DNA of 64,000 nucleotides from Thalassotalea insulae (GTDB lineage Bacteria; Pseudomonadota; Gammaproteobacteria; Enterobacterales; Alteromonadaceae). How positions within the stretch are numbered: the first letter of the stretch is position 1; each line of letters begins with the position of its first letter. The stretch is taken from assembly GCF_030161395.1 (NCBI RefSeq), contig NZ_BSST01000001.1, positions 2,604,001 to 2,668,000 of the forward strand, given 5' to 3'. This document shows, piece after piece, positions 46,996-55,581 of the stretch. The position numbers and the translations under genes were made by a program. The notes below the pieces were generated by a model that was given only the letters and a program-made list of their open reading frames with translations, was not told the DNA's origin and did not search any database.

Positions 46996-47709
46996 TTATT
47001 TTACTGTGATAAAGCTGCTGATGGTCAGGCGACCAGCATCAGGGGCCGCAGATAAGCCTATATGTGGTTGGATATCGCCGGAATGTAATACATTACTCGG
47101 ATAGAGAATTGCCCTGTTCATCTGAGCACTAACAGTATAAAACTGCTCAAACAATGAAGTAGACCCTCTAATATAACCTGGACGTTGGTGAAGTTTGGCT
47201 GCCATTGCCTGCTGTTTTAATGTCAGGCGATAGCTGTGGTCGCGCTCTGCATTAATACGTTCAAAACCTGATGCTTTGTGACGATAAAACGAGGTACCGC
47301 CATGTCTGTGCTCACACAGATAGTGCACCAGCGCAAACTGGTTGTCGGCTGGGGTGTCAAAGTGGGGCAACATCTGAATCGGTTTTAATTGTGCTGGTTT
47401 CGTGGTAGCAATAGAGAATGCAGATAAAGTGACGTCAATTTGTGTTGCTCTACTAAACGGTGGGTATTGTTTTAGTAATGGCAGCAGCTGCTTACCTAAT
47501 AGGGCATGATATGCTTGAGGGGCATTTCTACGTATCCCTGGGTAATAATCCGACGGTTGGGCAATAAAATCTTGCGCTTCATTCGCTGCTAGCTGACGTA
47601 GCTGCTGCGGCTTATCTACAAATTGCTCAAATACAAATAACGGTGTTGCTTCATTACCTATATGATGAATGCTGCTGGTAAGCTCTTTACTGAAAGAAAC
47701 CGTTAACAT
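46996..47709 (-). CDS. DUF6445-family protein
   Basis: A 237-residue protein with a dioxygenase-like layout: HFD in LPHFDTPADNQFALVHYLCE (a 2-His-1-carboxylate-like HxD) and a later His in LHSGDIQPH. That suggests a 2-oxoglutarate/Fe(II)-type fold, but the activity is unproven. It is in the cluster with SapC, the halogenase-like protein and the TonB receptor, a set that repeatedly co-occurs in Alteromonadales. It starts one base after the SapC stop. Confidence 0.8.
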   Translation of the reverse strand: MLTVSFSKELTSSIHHIGNEATPLFVFEQFVDKPQQLRQLAANEAQDFIAQPSDYYPGIRRNAPQAYHALLGKQLLPLLKQYPPFSRATQIDVTLSAFSIATTKPAQLKPIQMLPHFDTPADNQFALVHYLCEHRHGGTSFYRHKASGFERINAERDHSYRLTLKQQAMAAKLHQRPGYIRGSTSLFEQFYTVSAQMNRAILYPSNVLHSGDIQPHIGLSAAPDAGRLTISSFITVK

Positions 47710-47710
47710 A

Positions 47711-48469
47711 TCAGTTCGTTAAGCGTTGGTTTTTGCGTTCAATCAGCGAATAAATCTGACCAAGAGACGTGATGATGGTATAAATCGCCGCTAACCAGCC
47801 ATCGCGGTGTAATTTGCCAACTTGCTCTGTTGTCAGTGCTGCCAATTTTTGCTGATCTATGGTGTAAAGCCCGTTTAATCGGGTCGACTGCTGGTCGGCA
47901 AAAGTCACTTCTAACGACAGTGGTTGTATTAACTGAGCTGTGTTTAATGCCTTAATAAAAGCCTTAGTGTGTTGTTCTCCTTGTAAAATGTGCGCTAATG
48001 TCTGTTTTATCTGCTGAAAATAGTCACTCTCTTCGCCGTTATCGGTAAAGAGCCTGACCAAGTGTGGATTCGCATCACCTGAATGACTAGTCGATGGGGA
48101 GTTAACGATAGCTGGGCTTTCACTGTCGAGACAAACAACATAGTCTTGGTTTGTCGTTGTTGCTTCGCCGTTTGAATTACCAATAAAAAATGGCTGACGT
48201 TGAATTTGTAATGGCAGATAAATACTTTGCCATTGTCCGTTTTGCCAAAAAAGATTTTCTTTTGCCTCAAAGCCTAACATTGCTGCACAAACAAACTCGC
48301 CGGTGTCGCCATTTTTCGTTAATACGATTGGGTACTGTGTCGCAAGGTTAGTAAACTCTGCGGTCACGACAGGGATTAAATTAAGCTCTGCGCCGTGTGC
48401 TTCAACTTTTTGTTTATCTATTTGTATGTCTTGGTGTTGTTTAGGGGTAACTGCCACTAGTCTGGTCAT
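47711..48469 (-). CDS. SapC-family protein
   Basis: A 252-residue SapC-like protein (LNLIPVVTAEFTNLATQYPI, TLAHILQGEQHTKAFIKALN, LYTIDQQKLAALTTEQVGKL). The name comes from a bacteriocin-resistance (S-layer secretion) protein, but the function is not established here. It is part of the receptor-halogenase-DUF6445 cluster; there are 63 bases between it and the halogenase gene. It may act as a partner of those proteins. Confidence 0.88.
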   Translation of the reverse strand: MTRLVAVTPKQHQDIQIDKQKVEAHGAELNLIPVVTAEFTNLATQYPIVLTKNGDTGEFVCAAMLGFEAKENLFWQNGQWQSIYLPLQIQRQPFFIGNSNGEATTTNQDYVVCLDSESPAIVNSPSTSHSGDANPHLVRLFTDNGEESDYFQQIKQTLAHILQGEQHTKAFIKALNTAQLIQPLSLEVTFADQQSTRLNGLYTIDQQKLAALTTEQVGKLHRDGWLAAIYTIITSLGQIYSLIERKNQRLTN

Positions 48470-48532
48470 TTTTTTGTTCTCGTTATTATTCGTTACATCA
48501 CTGGCTTTCTGCCAAGTTAAATTGCTATCGGA

Positions 48533-50113
48533 TCAAATGGTAGCTAAGCCATATTGGCGAATTTTATTGAGCAACTCCCGATTGGTGGGTAGTGAACTCG
48601 TTGCCTGATTGATCATGTGTTTATTTTTTGCAAATTGCTCTGTAGCAAAAGCCGGATTATTTAGCTGATGTTGTAAATGGCGATAATCACTTTTAAAGCC
48701 CATACCATATAAAACATACTGATAACTCGCAGCCGGAAATACTTCATTGTTGCTGGTAAAGTCATAATCGGCCGGTGAGCGATGTTGCCATAGTCGCATC
48801 AGGTCCTGCAGGCTTTCCGGGATAGTGTCAGGGTGCCTATTATCTGTCCAAAAAGCATTATCAGTGCGTTTGCTTAAAATATAATGCAGTTTGAGGAAGT
48901 CGATGATCCTGTCCCAGCGATATAAAAAGGTCTCGTTAAAACGCTTAGCAACCACATCCATGACTTCACGGGTCACCGGTAATTGTTCGCTGATCATCTC
49001 TGCGGATAATTCCACTAACACTAATGCTGATGCTTCCAGAGGTTCTAAAAAGCCAGCCGATAATCCAACGGCAACACAATTATTTTGCCAAAACTTAGTT
49101 CGGTGACCACTTTTTATCGGAATTTTTCTGACGTTGTGTGAATCCAAAGGTTGACCAATATATTGCGCCAATACTTCGCGTGCTTGCTGCTCAGAACTGT
49201 ACTTACTGGCATATACATAGCCAACACCACGGCGATGCTGGAGTCCGATATCCCAAATCCAGCCAGCTTCTTGTCCGGTAGAAATTGTATGGGAAGCGAT
49301 CGCGGTGTTTTCATTTTCATAAGGCACTTGCACGGCGAGCGCGGTATCGATAAATAACACATCATCACAGGGCTTAAATGGTACCTGAAAATGTTGCCCT
49401 AACAACAGCGAAGTAAAGCCGGTACAATCGACAAATAAATCACCGTGAAGTGCGCCATGTTGCTGAGTTGATAACGATGCTATGTCATTATTTTCTTTGC
49501 TGTTGACGGCAATCACATCATCAACAATATGTTGTACTCCAAGCTTATCGCAACAGTGCTTTTGTAAAAACACGGCAAATTTACCAGAGTCTAGGTGGTA
49601 AGCATAATTGGCTACGGCACTAAACTCGGGTGTTCTGATGGTTTTCGGTGCTAAGTGTTGTTCACAGATAGCTTCTTGAAAACAGACATCATTGGAAAAT
49701 GACGATTTATCCGCTCTGTTTAATGTGTGCCAATAGGCGGCAAGATCGTCTTTGCCAAAGCCTTGCGGTAATACTAACGGGTGATAGTAGAAGTCATTTT
49801 CAGTGCCGTCGACCCACTTGGCAAACTTAGCCCCTTGTTTAAAGCTGGCATCACACTCTCGAATAAAGTCGGTCTCACTGATCCCCAAAGCGATCAAGGT
49901 GCTGCGCATTGTCGGCCAGGTTCCTTCACCAACTCCGATAGCTGGAACTGTAGGGGATTCAATTAAGACAACATTGATGTTCTTGTTGTCAGCCGCCTTA
50001 TGTTTAGCGGCAATACGTCCGGCAGTTAACCAGCCGGCGATACCACCACCGACCACTACCACAGTGTTAATGGCATTAGTGGTATGGTGATTAGCTTGAG
50101 TGTTCGTTTTCAT
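48533..50113 (-). CDS. Flavin-dependent halogenase-like protein
   Basis: A 526-residue protein of the tryptophan halogenase family. The FAD-binding GGGIAGW lies at 22-28, and the VGEGTWPT region is normal. The Lys equivalent to RebH Lys79 is Lys92 in DASFKQG, and the catalytic Glu is Glu357 in FLEPLEAS. The WxWxIP motif reads WIWDIG (285-290), with Pro replaced by Gly. Whether it halogenates anything is not known. In marine Alteromonadales this subclass sits with TonB receptors, SapC and DUF6445 genes, as here, which points to modification or binding of an imported substrate. Confidence 0.9.
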   Translation of the reverse strand: MKTNTQANHHTTNAINTVVVVGGGIAGWLTAGRIAAKHKAADNKNINVVLIESPTVPAIGVGEGTWPTMRSTLIALGISETDFIRECDASFKQGAKFAKWVDGTENDFYYHPLVLPQGFGKDDLAAYWHTLNRADKSSFSNDVCFQEAICEQHLAPKTIRTPEFSAVANYAYHLDSGKFAVFLQKHCCDKLGVQHIVDDVIAVNSKENNDIASLSTQQHGALHGDLFVDCTGFTSLLLGQHFQVPFKPCDDVLFIDTALAVQVPYENENTAIASHTISTGQEAGWIWDIGLQHRRGVGYVYASKYSSEQQAREVLAQYIGQPLDSHNVRKIPIKSGHRTKFWQNNCVAVGLSAGFLEPLEASALVLVELSAEMISEQLPVTREVMDVVAKRFNETFLYRWDRIIDFLKLHYILSKRTDNAFWTDNRHPDTIPESLQDLMRLWQHRSPADYDFTSNNEVFPAASYQYVLYGMGFKSDYRHLQHQLNNPAFATEQFAKNKHMINQATSSLPTNRELLNKIRQYGLATI

Positions 50114-50144
50114 AAGTAGTCACTGATTTACTTGTTATTAAACA

Positions 50145-50177
50145 AAGAACGGTTATTGCAGCGCAATAACCGTTCTT
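50145..50177 (-). terminator. Strong hairpin between the TonB receptor and the halogenase gene
   Basis: A 15-bp perfect stem (AAGAACGGTTATTGC pairing with its complement) and a 3-base loop, then TTTGTTT on the minus strand. It lies in the 74-base gap between the receptor stop and the halogenase start and may end most receptor transcripts. Confidence 0.85.
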
Positions 50178-50187
50178 ATTGTTGCGG

Positions 50188-53100
50188 TTAAAATGTACCG
50201 CGAACACCGAAAGCAAAGCGACGGCCACTGTCTTCAACTAATAACAGCTGATTTTTAAAACGACCACGTTTATGTACATATTCTTCAGTGAGGTTAATGC
50301 CCTCAAGGAAGAGAGTAATGTTTTCGGTAACATCATAGCTAGCGCTGGCATCTACCTGCGCATAGTCTTCAACAATAGTGACACCATCACCGTTTTGCTG
50401 GGTCAGTGACTGCACAAAACTGTCTCGCCAATTGTAGGCAATACGTGCTTGTAATGGGCCATTTTCATAAAAGCCAACTAGGTTATATGAGTCACTTAAA
50501 CCCGTTAATGCAAAAACCTGTGAAATATCTGCGGGATCTAAGTCTGCATCGCTATCAACGATAGTGGCATTAGCCATTAAACCAAAACCGCTGTCAAAGG
50601 TATGTTGCAGCGCGATTTCCCAGCCGTCAACAATCGCTGATTCACTGTTATTCGGTAAGGTATTGGTGAAGGTTGCTACGCCATCAGCGGCATCTGGGTT
50701 ATCAACATCATTACCGGTTGATGGATCGGTTAACAGGCCACCATTAGCCGTTTCAAAGGTAATTTGCTCAGTTGAATTGATAATAAAGTTGGCGACATTT
50801 TTTCTGAAATAACCGGCTGATAAATAGCTAGCATCGGCATAGTACCATTCCAGTGATAAATCTAAGTTGTCAGAAGTAAATGGTTCTAACTCAGGGTTAC
50901 CTGAACTTGAGGTTAAGTTCCCCCCTTGACGAGTAGTACCAATAACCGTTACTGGCGACATACTATCTAGTGTCGGACGGGTAATGGTTTGCGACGCTGC
51001 CAGACGGGCGATCAGTTCATCACTGATTTCCAATTTCACACTGATGTTTGGCAAGATTGCTTCATAATCTGAGCTTTTGGTGATCGATTGTGCCGCGCCG
51101 TAGCTGGCAAGCATTTCAGTTTTATCTAAGATCACTAATTCAGACACTGGTTCATCGGTACCATCAACGTCAACATCGGTAGATTCATAGCGCATACCTG
51201 CGGTTGCCGATAATGGCATGCCGGCAAGTTCAGTTTCAAAATCAAACTCGGCATACAAGGAGAAGGTTGTTTCCGTCACTTCATATGACTTATTGCGCTT
51301 AACCGCATCGAAGCTGATCGGATTGCCATTGGCGGCGGCATATTGCTCTAAAAACGCAAAGTTTGCTTCGCCATCATGGGCAAGCCATGAGGTAGGCATG
51401 CGACCGCTACCACTAACGTCACTTAAAAAGTCACTGCCGGCGTTGAAAACATATTGTTCAAATGCATCCATGTTCGGTGCATCCGGGTAACCACAAAACG
51501 CACAGTGAATACCTTCGCCTTCATTATCCCAACGCTCTAACGTTTTAGTTTCAGCTGAGTACATAGCACCAAATTTAACCGCGACTAAACCACTGTCGCC
51601 ATCGTCTAACCAGGTGCTGTCCCAGCGAAATTGATCAACAGTATCTTCCACTGCCCAACCACGGCGTAACATGACATGCGCACGGCTATTGGCGGGATCT
51701 AAATGATCAGAAACGCCATCTGGGGTGACGTTAGGATCGTAAGCGGTGTTATCTTGTTCTTGCTGACCACTGTAAATATTGGGGTTAGCGCTGGCAAACT
51801 CACTGGCATAAGGCAAAATATTATCATCCACTTGAAAGCGAACACGGTTGGCATAACCAATAAGTGATAACTGATCACCACGCCCATTGTTGGCGGCACG
51901 TTCGGCATTTGAATGGCTGATATCGAACTTCATATTGAGGTTATCATTGACATCCCAGTCAAAATTTAGTCCTAACGCGCTGGACTCCGTCAAGCGGTCG
52001 AATTTTTTTGCATGCATATCGGTAGCTAAACCAACTTCTTGATACAAATCGATCACAGTACCGTTTTCATCAACCGTTGGACCAGCAGCATCGCCAAAAC
52101 CTTCAAGGTTAGGTGCAGTAAACCAGTGACCATAAGAAGTAGTGTCTGTTTCTACATCAAAATCTGAATAAAGCGCATCAGCCGTGACAATGAGGTTATC
52201 AGATGGTGCGTACTGCAATACTAAATTGGCGTTGGTACGAGTACGATCTTCCGTGGTAACTTTATGATCATAGTTACGTGGTGAAAAAATATTGCCGCTG
52301 TATGCTTGGCCGCTTTCGGTCATTGGATTTGGCACACCAACGTTTTCTAACCAACCATCCATTTGTGCCTGATTAAGTCTGGTTTCACGTTCCTGATGAG
52401 AAATAGCAAATAGCACCCCAAACGTATCATCATTAAAGGTATTGCTGATCAGCGCTGATACTTGTGGTGAGGTTTCTTCGCTATTGCCGTCGTAAATGCC
52501 TTTGATACTACCGGCAACTTTAAAGCCGTTAATCGCAAAAGGTTTTGCGGTGTTAACATTTACAGTTGAGCCAATGCCACCTGACTGCATGGTGGCGGTA
52601 GAGGTTTTATGGACATCTAAGCTTTTAACTAATTCAGATGCAATGGTATCAAAACTAAAGGCACGGCTTTGATTTTCTGACGCCATTTGCCGGCCGTTAA
52701 CCAGCACAGTATTAAACTGCGGACCAAAGCCACGTACGGTAATTAACTGGCCTTCACCACCAGAGCGATCGATGGAAACACCGGTAATGCGTTGCAGCGA
52801 TTCTGCTAGGTTAGTATCGGGAAACTTACCGATATCTTCTGCAGAAATTGAGTCGACCACACCACCAGCTTCGCGTTTGGCATCCATTGCCCGGCCTAAT
52901 GCTCCCTTGATCCCCCTAACTTCTATTACTTCAATTTCCTTTGCTGCGGTATCTGCGCTGGCCGGTACTGCGGCAACGGCACTCAATACTGCGAGTACTG
53001 CACTGGAAACTTTATTTTTTTTATAATTCGCCATGTCGTTTTTTCTCTCAAAACTTGGATCTATTAAGATAGATAACTGCCCACTTTCGCTAATGTCAGT

Positions 53101-53460
53101 TTTGAGACCGCTATCTTTTAGCAGCAAATTGAGGGCATTCATTATCGAATACTCACCAATCACAGCGTTGGTTTGCTTGTCTGCAATGTTTTTCATTGGA
53201 AACAGCAAGGTGATGTCGGCTTGTTCTGCAAAACTTATTAGTGATAAGTCGGCTCTTTGTCTGGGAATATTAAAAATAACCTTTTCGTGTTTTTCTCCAG
53301 CAGTTACCACTGTGGTGGATAAACTGAACATCAGGAATAAAACTATTAAACGTAAACGTATTTTTTGATATTCCGTGTACAGGGATTTTCCCCATACATT
53401 CAACAAGGACGACTGGCGTGTAATTTTCCTCCATATAAATTTGTTTAAAATATTATTCAT
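50188..53460 (-). CDS. TonB-dependent receptor with N-terminal STN domain and internal signal-like segment
   Basis: The frame runs from ATG 53460 (a second ATG at 53481 is possible) to 50188, 1090 residues. Residues 1-55 form a long, basic leader with a hydrophobic core (RLIVLFLMFSLSTTVVTA). Residues ~60-130 match the STN (secretin/TonB short N-terminal) domain. At residue 143 a second classic signal peptide begins (MANYKK, hydrophobic SSAVLAVLSAVAAVP, ASA cut near 169). Plug and 22-strand barrel follow (EDIGKFPDTNLAESLQRITG; VRGFGPQFNTVLVNGRQM; C-terminal Phe). It may be a fusion of a regulatory STN protein with an ordinary receptor, or an alternative-start pair. It should signal to the divergent FecR and sigma factor. 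Confidence 0.9.
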   Translation of the reverse strand: MNNILNKFIWRKITRQSSLLNVWGKSLYTEYQKIRLRLIVLFLMFSLSTTVVTAGEKHEKVIFNIPRQRADLSLISFAEQADITLLFPMKNIADKQTNAVIGEYSIMNALNLLLKDSGLKTDISESGQLSILIDPSFERKNDMANYKKNKVSSAVLAVLSAVAAVPASADTAAKEIEVIEVRGIKGALGRAMDAKREAGGVVDSISAEDIGKFPDTNLAESLQRITGVSIDRSGGEGQLITVRGFGPQFNTVLVNGRQMASENQSRAFSFDTIASELVKSLDVHKTSTATMQSGGIGSTVNVNTAKPFAINGFKVAGSIKGIYDGNSEETSPQVSALISNTFNDDTFGVLFAISHQERETRLNQAQMDGWLENVGVPNPMTESGQAYSGNIFSPRNYDHKVTTEDRTRTNANLVLQYAPSDNLIVTADALYSDFDVETDTTSYGHWFTAPNLEGFGDAAGPTVDENGTVIDLYQEVGLATDMHAKKFDRLTESSALGLNFDWDVNDNLNMKFDISHSNAERAANNGRGDQLSLIGYANRVRFQVDDNILPYASEFASANPNIYSGQQEQDNTAYDPNVTPDGVSDHLDPANSRAHVMLRRGWAVEDTVDQFRWDSTWLDDGDSGLVAVKFGAMYSAETKTLERWDNEGEGIHCAFCGYPDAPNMDAFEQYVFNAGSDFLSDVSGSGRMPTSWLAHDGEANFAFLEQYAAANGNPISFDAVKRNKSYEVTETTFSLYAEFDFETELAGMPLSATAGMRYESTDVDVDGTDEPVSELVILDKTEMLASYGAAQSITKSSDYEAILPNISVKLEISDELIARLAASQTITRPTLDSMSPVTVIGTTRQGGNLTSSSGNPELEPFTSDNLDLSLEWYYADASYLSAGYFRKNVANFIINSTEQITFETANGGLLTDPSTGNDVDNPDAADGVATFTNTLPNNSESAIVDGWEIALQHTFDSGFGLMANATIVDSDADLDPADISQVFALTGLSDSYNLVGFYENGPLQARIAYNWRDSFVQSLTQQNGDGVTIVEDYAQVDASASYDVTENITLFLEGINLTEEYVHKRGRFKNQLLLVEDSGRRFAFGVRGTF

Positions 53461-53481
53461 TATTTTTGGCTGACCGCTCAT

Positions 53482-53833
53482 AGTGCACTATTTGATTGCC
53501 TAATTATTATTGTTTTCAGCTGTTGGCATCGGAACGAAAAAAGTTGGTAGCATGCTGTATAACTAGCTGTTTATCCTGGATATTAAGCCTGTATGCGTCT
53601 TTTTTATAATGTTTTTATTACATTGCATACGTTTTCATCTATCAAAAACCTTATTACAGTTCATACTGTAATTACAAGCTTTAACCAAAGCGCTTAAATA
53701 ATGAAACAGAAAAAAACTGAAGTTTTATTGGCGGATTTATTAAGCTCATTCGTCTACTAGATATCGCCTCCTGTTACTGGCGAAACACAGATGAGCATAA
53801 CGCTCTGAATAAGCCGTTGTTGAGTGGAACATA
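53482..53833. promoter_or_regulatory. Divergent promoter region of receptor and sigma-FecR genes
   Basis: 352 bases without a gene, with the two promoters facing away. An 8-bp inverted repeat, ATTACAGT (53653-53660) and ACTGTAAT (53665-53672), and the sequence AAAGCGCTTAA (53687-53697) are candidate operators. The latter also occurs, reversed, at the GH97/MFS junction (63510-63520). I see no other structure. Confidence 0.5.
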
Positions 53834-54415
53834 ATGTCGAATGACACATTATTTTATAAAGCCTATTTAGCGTCGAGAAAAAGTATTTCTCGCTTGGTTG
53901 CCCGTATTGTGCCGCCACATGAAATAGAAGACATAGTGCAGGAAACTTATGTCAGAATTTGTCAAATCGACAATAAAGCGCATATTTCTTCGCCAAAATC
54001 TTTCATGTTTAAAACCGCAAGAAATTTGGCGTTGGACTATCAAAAACAGGCTCATATTAAGCTAGTAGATAGTTTAGAAAATGTTGAAGCATTAGAGCAA
54101 TTATTAACAGAACAAACTAAAGATGAAGTCTACGAAAATGCAGTGACTGATAGTGAGTTTGCTCACTTTTGTCAGGCAGTTAGACAGTTACCACTGCAGT
54201 GTCGTAAAGTGTTTGTTTTAAAGAAAGTATATGGCTATTCGCAAAAAGAAATAGCAAGCCAATTAAACCTTAGTGAAAGTACCGTGGAAAAGCATATATC
54301 GTCGGGTATGAAGCGTTGCACCTTATTTATGCGTAATGTTACACGCAATGGCGGGCAACAAGACAAGAACTCAGCTCAAGTGAGCAAAGTGAGTACAGGA
54401 GGGACTTATGAGTAA
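53834..54415 (+). CDS. FecI-type ECF sigma factor
   Basis: A 193-residue ECF sigma factor. Region 2 (HEIEDIVQETYVRICQIDN, SFMFKTARNLALDYQKQ) and region 4 (RQLPLQCRKVFVLKKVYGYS, SQLNLSESTVEKHISSGMKR) are clear. It overlaps the FecR gene by eight bases and is divergent from the STN receptor, the classical trans-envelope signalling layout: receptor to FecR to sigma. It probably activates the receptor operon, perhaps with others. Confidence 0.93.
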   Translation: MSNDTLFYKAYLASRKSISRLVARIVPPHEIEDIVQETYVRICQIDNKAHISSPKSFMFKTARNLALDYQKQAHIKLVDSLENVEALEQLLTEQTKDEVYENAVTDSEFAHFCQAVRQLPLQCRKVFVLKKVYGYSQKEIASQLNLSESTVEKHISSGMKRCTLFMRNVTRNGGQQDKNSAQVSKVSTGGTYE

Positions 54416-55496
54416 TATTCATCAATTTCATGAGCACTCCCAATTAAAACAAGAGCAACAGAGTCAGGAAGAGCAGATTTTAGCGCAAGCCAGTGATTGG
54501 ATTGCCAAACTTGATCGTGGCTTAAGTAACGATGAGCAATATCAGTTGCAGCAGTGGTTAGCGCTTGATAATCAACATGTTGAAGTCTTATTTGAAGTGG
54601 CGCAACTCTGGGACAAAATGGATGAGCTTAGCCGCTTAGCTGATTTGTTTCCGCCAAGTCAGCAGCAAAAAACATTTCCTAAATGGCTAGGAGCCGTTGC
54701 AGCATCGGTTATCGTGATGCTGACTTTAGGTATTTATTATGCTGGTTTTCAGAGCTCGATATTCGGCAACGCCGAACAGGCGTCTGTAGTGGCGAAACAG
54801 ATGCATTATCAAACTCAGGTTGGGGAAAGTAGCACCATCAATTTACCGGATAACAGTAAAATGGTGTTAAATACCAATAGTTTTGTCCAGATTACTTATA
54901 CGCCAGCTGCGCGAGTGATTGAATTACAACGAGGTGAAATTCATATTGATGTCGCGCATGATAAATCTCGTCCACTCAGTGTGGTTGTCGGTGGCAAGGT
55001 GATCCAGGCGGTAGGTACTGCTTTTAATGTCGAAGTACGTAATGAGCTGGTCGAGCTTATTGTTACTGATGGTAAGGTGCTGGTTGCAGAGCAACCGTTA
55101 GTAACGAAAGATAACGACGTTACGCCTATGACGAGCCGTTTACCGGCCAGTTCAATGGCAATCTCAAAAGGTGAAAAAGTCGACTTAGACTTAACCGGCC
55201 AAAAAGCAGAACAAGTAGTGAAAGTAGATGCCGGAGAGCTTGCTGCCAGTTTATCTTGGCGTCAGGGTAACCTTATTTTTCGTGGGGAACAATTAGCGGA
55301 TGCGATGGCAGAAATTAGCCGCTATACCGATATAGAATTTGAACTTTCGGACGATGAAAAGCTACGTCAGGTGCAGGTAGCCGGTATGTTTAAAACAGGC
55401 GACGTTAATGGTTTGTTAGATGTATTAAATCGTAATTTTAATATCAGCTATCAACGGGTGGCAAACGATAAAATATTATTGAAATTTGCAGGCTAA
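54408..55496 (+). CDS. FecR-family anti-sigma/signal protein
   Basis: A 362-residue protein. An N-terminal cytoplasmic DUF4880-type anti-sigma segment (LDRGLSNDEQYQLQQWLA), one membrane segment near 93-113 (WLGAVAASVIVMLTLGIYYAG), the FecR domain (about 140-240) and a C-terminal DUF4974/STN-like domain (SLSWRQGNLIFRGEQLADAM) follow in order. It transmits the signal from the receptor's STN domain to the sigma factor across the inner membrane. The start overlaps the sigma gene by eight bases. Confidence 0.93.
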   Translation: MSNIHQFHEHSQLKQEQQSQEEQILAQASDWIAKLDRGLSNDEQYQLQQWLALDNQHVEVLFEVAQLWDKMDELSRLADLFPPSQQQKTFPKWLGAVAASVIVMLTLGIYYAGFQSSIFGNAEQASVVAKQMHYQTQVGESSTINLPDNSKMVLNTNSFVQITYTPAARVIELQRGEIHIDVAHDKSRPLSVVVGGKVIQAVGTAFNVEVRNELVELIVTDGKVLVAEQPLVTKDNDVTPMTSRLPASSMAISKGEKVDLDLTGQKAEQVVKVDAGELAASLSWRQGNLIFRGEQLADAMAEISRYTDIEFELSDDEKLRQVQVAGMFKTGDVNGLLDVLNRNFNISYQRVANDKILLKFAG

Positions 55497-55581
55497 AAAT
55501 TTGAGCTAATTAAGAGCCGTTGCTGATATCGGCCTGCACAGTATTAATAACAATAAATAAAATAATAAGGGTAAAAAATAA

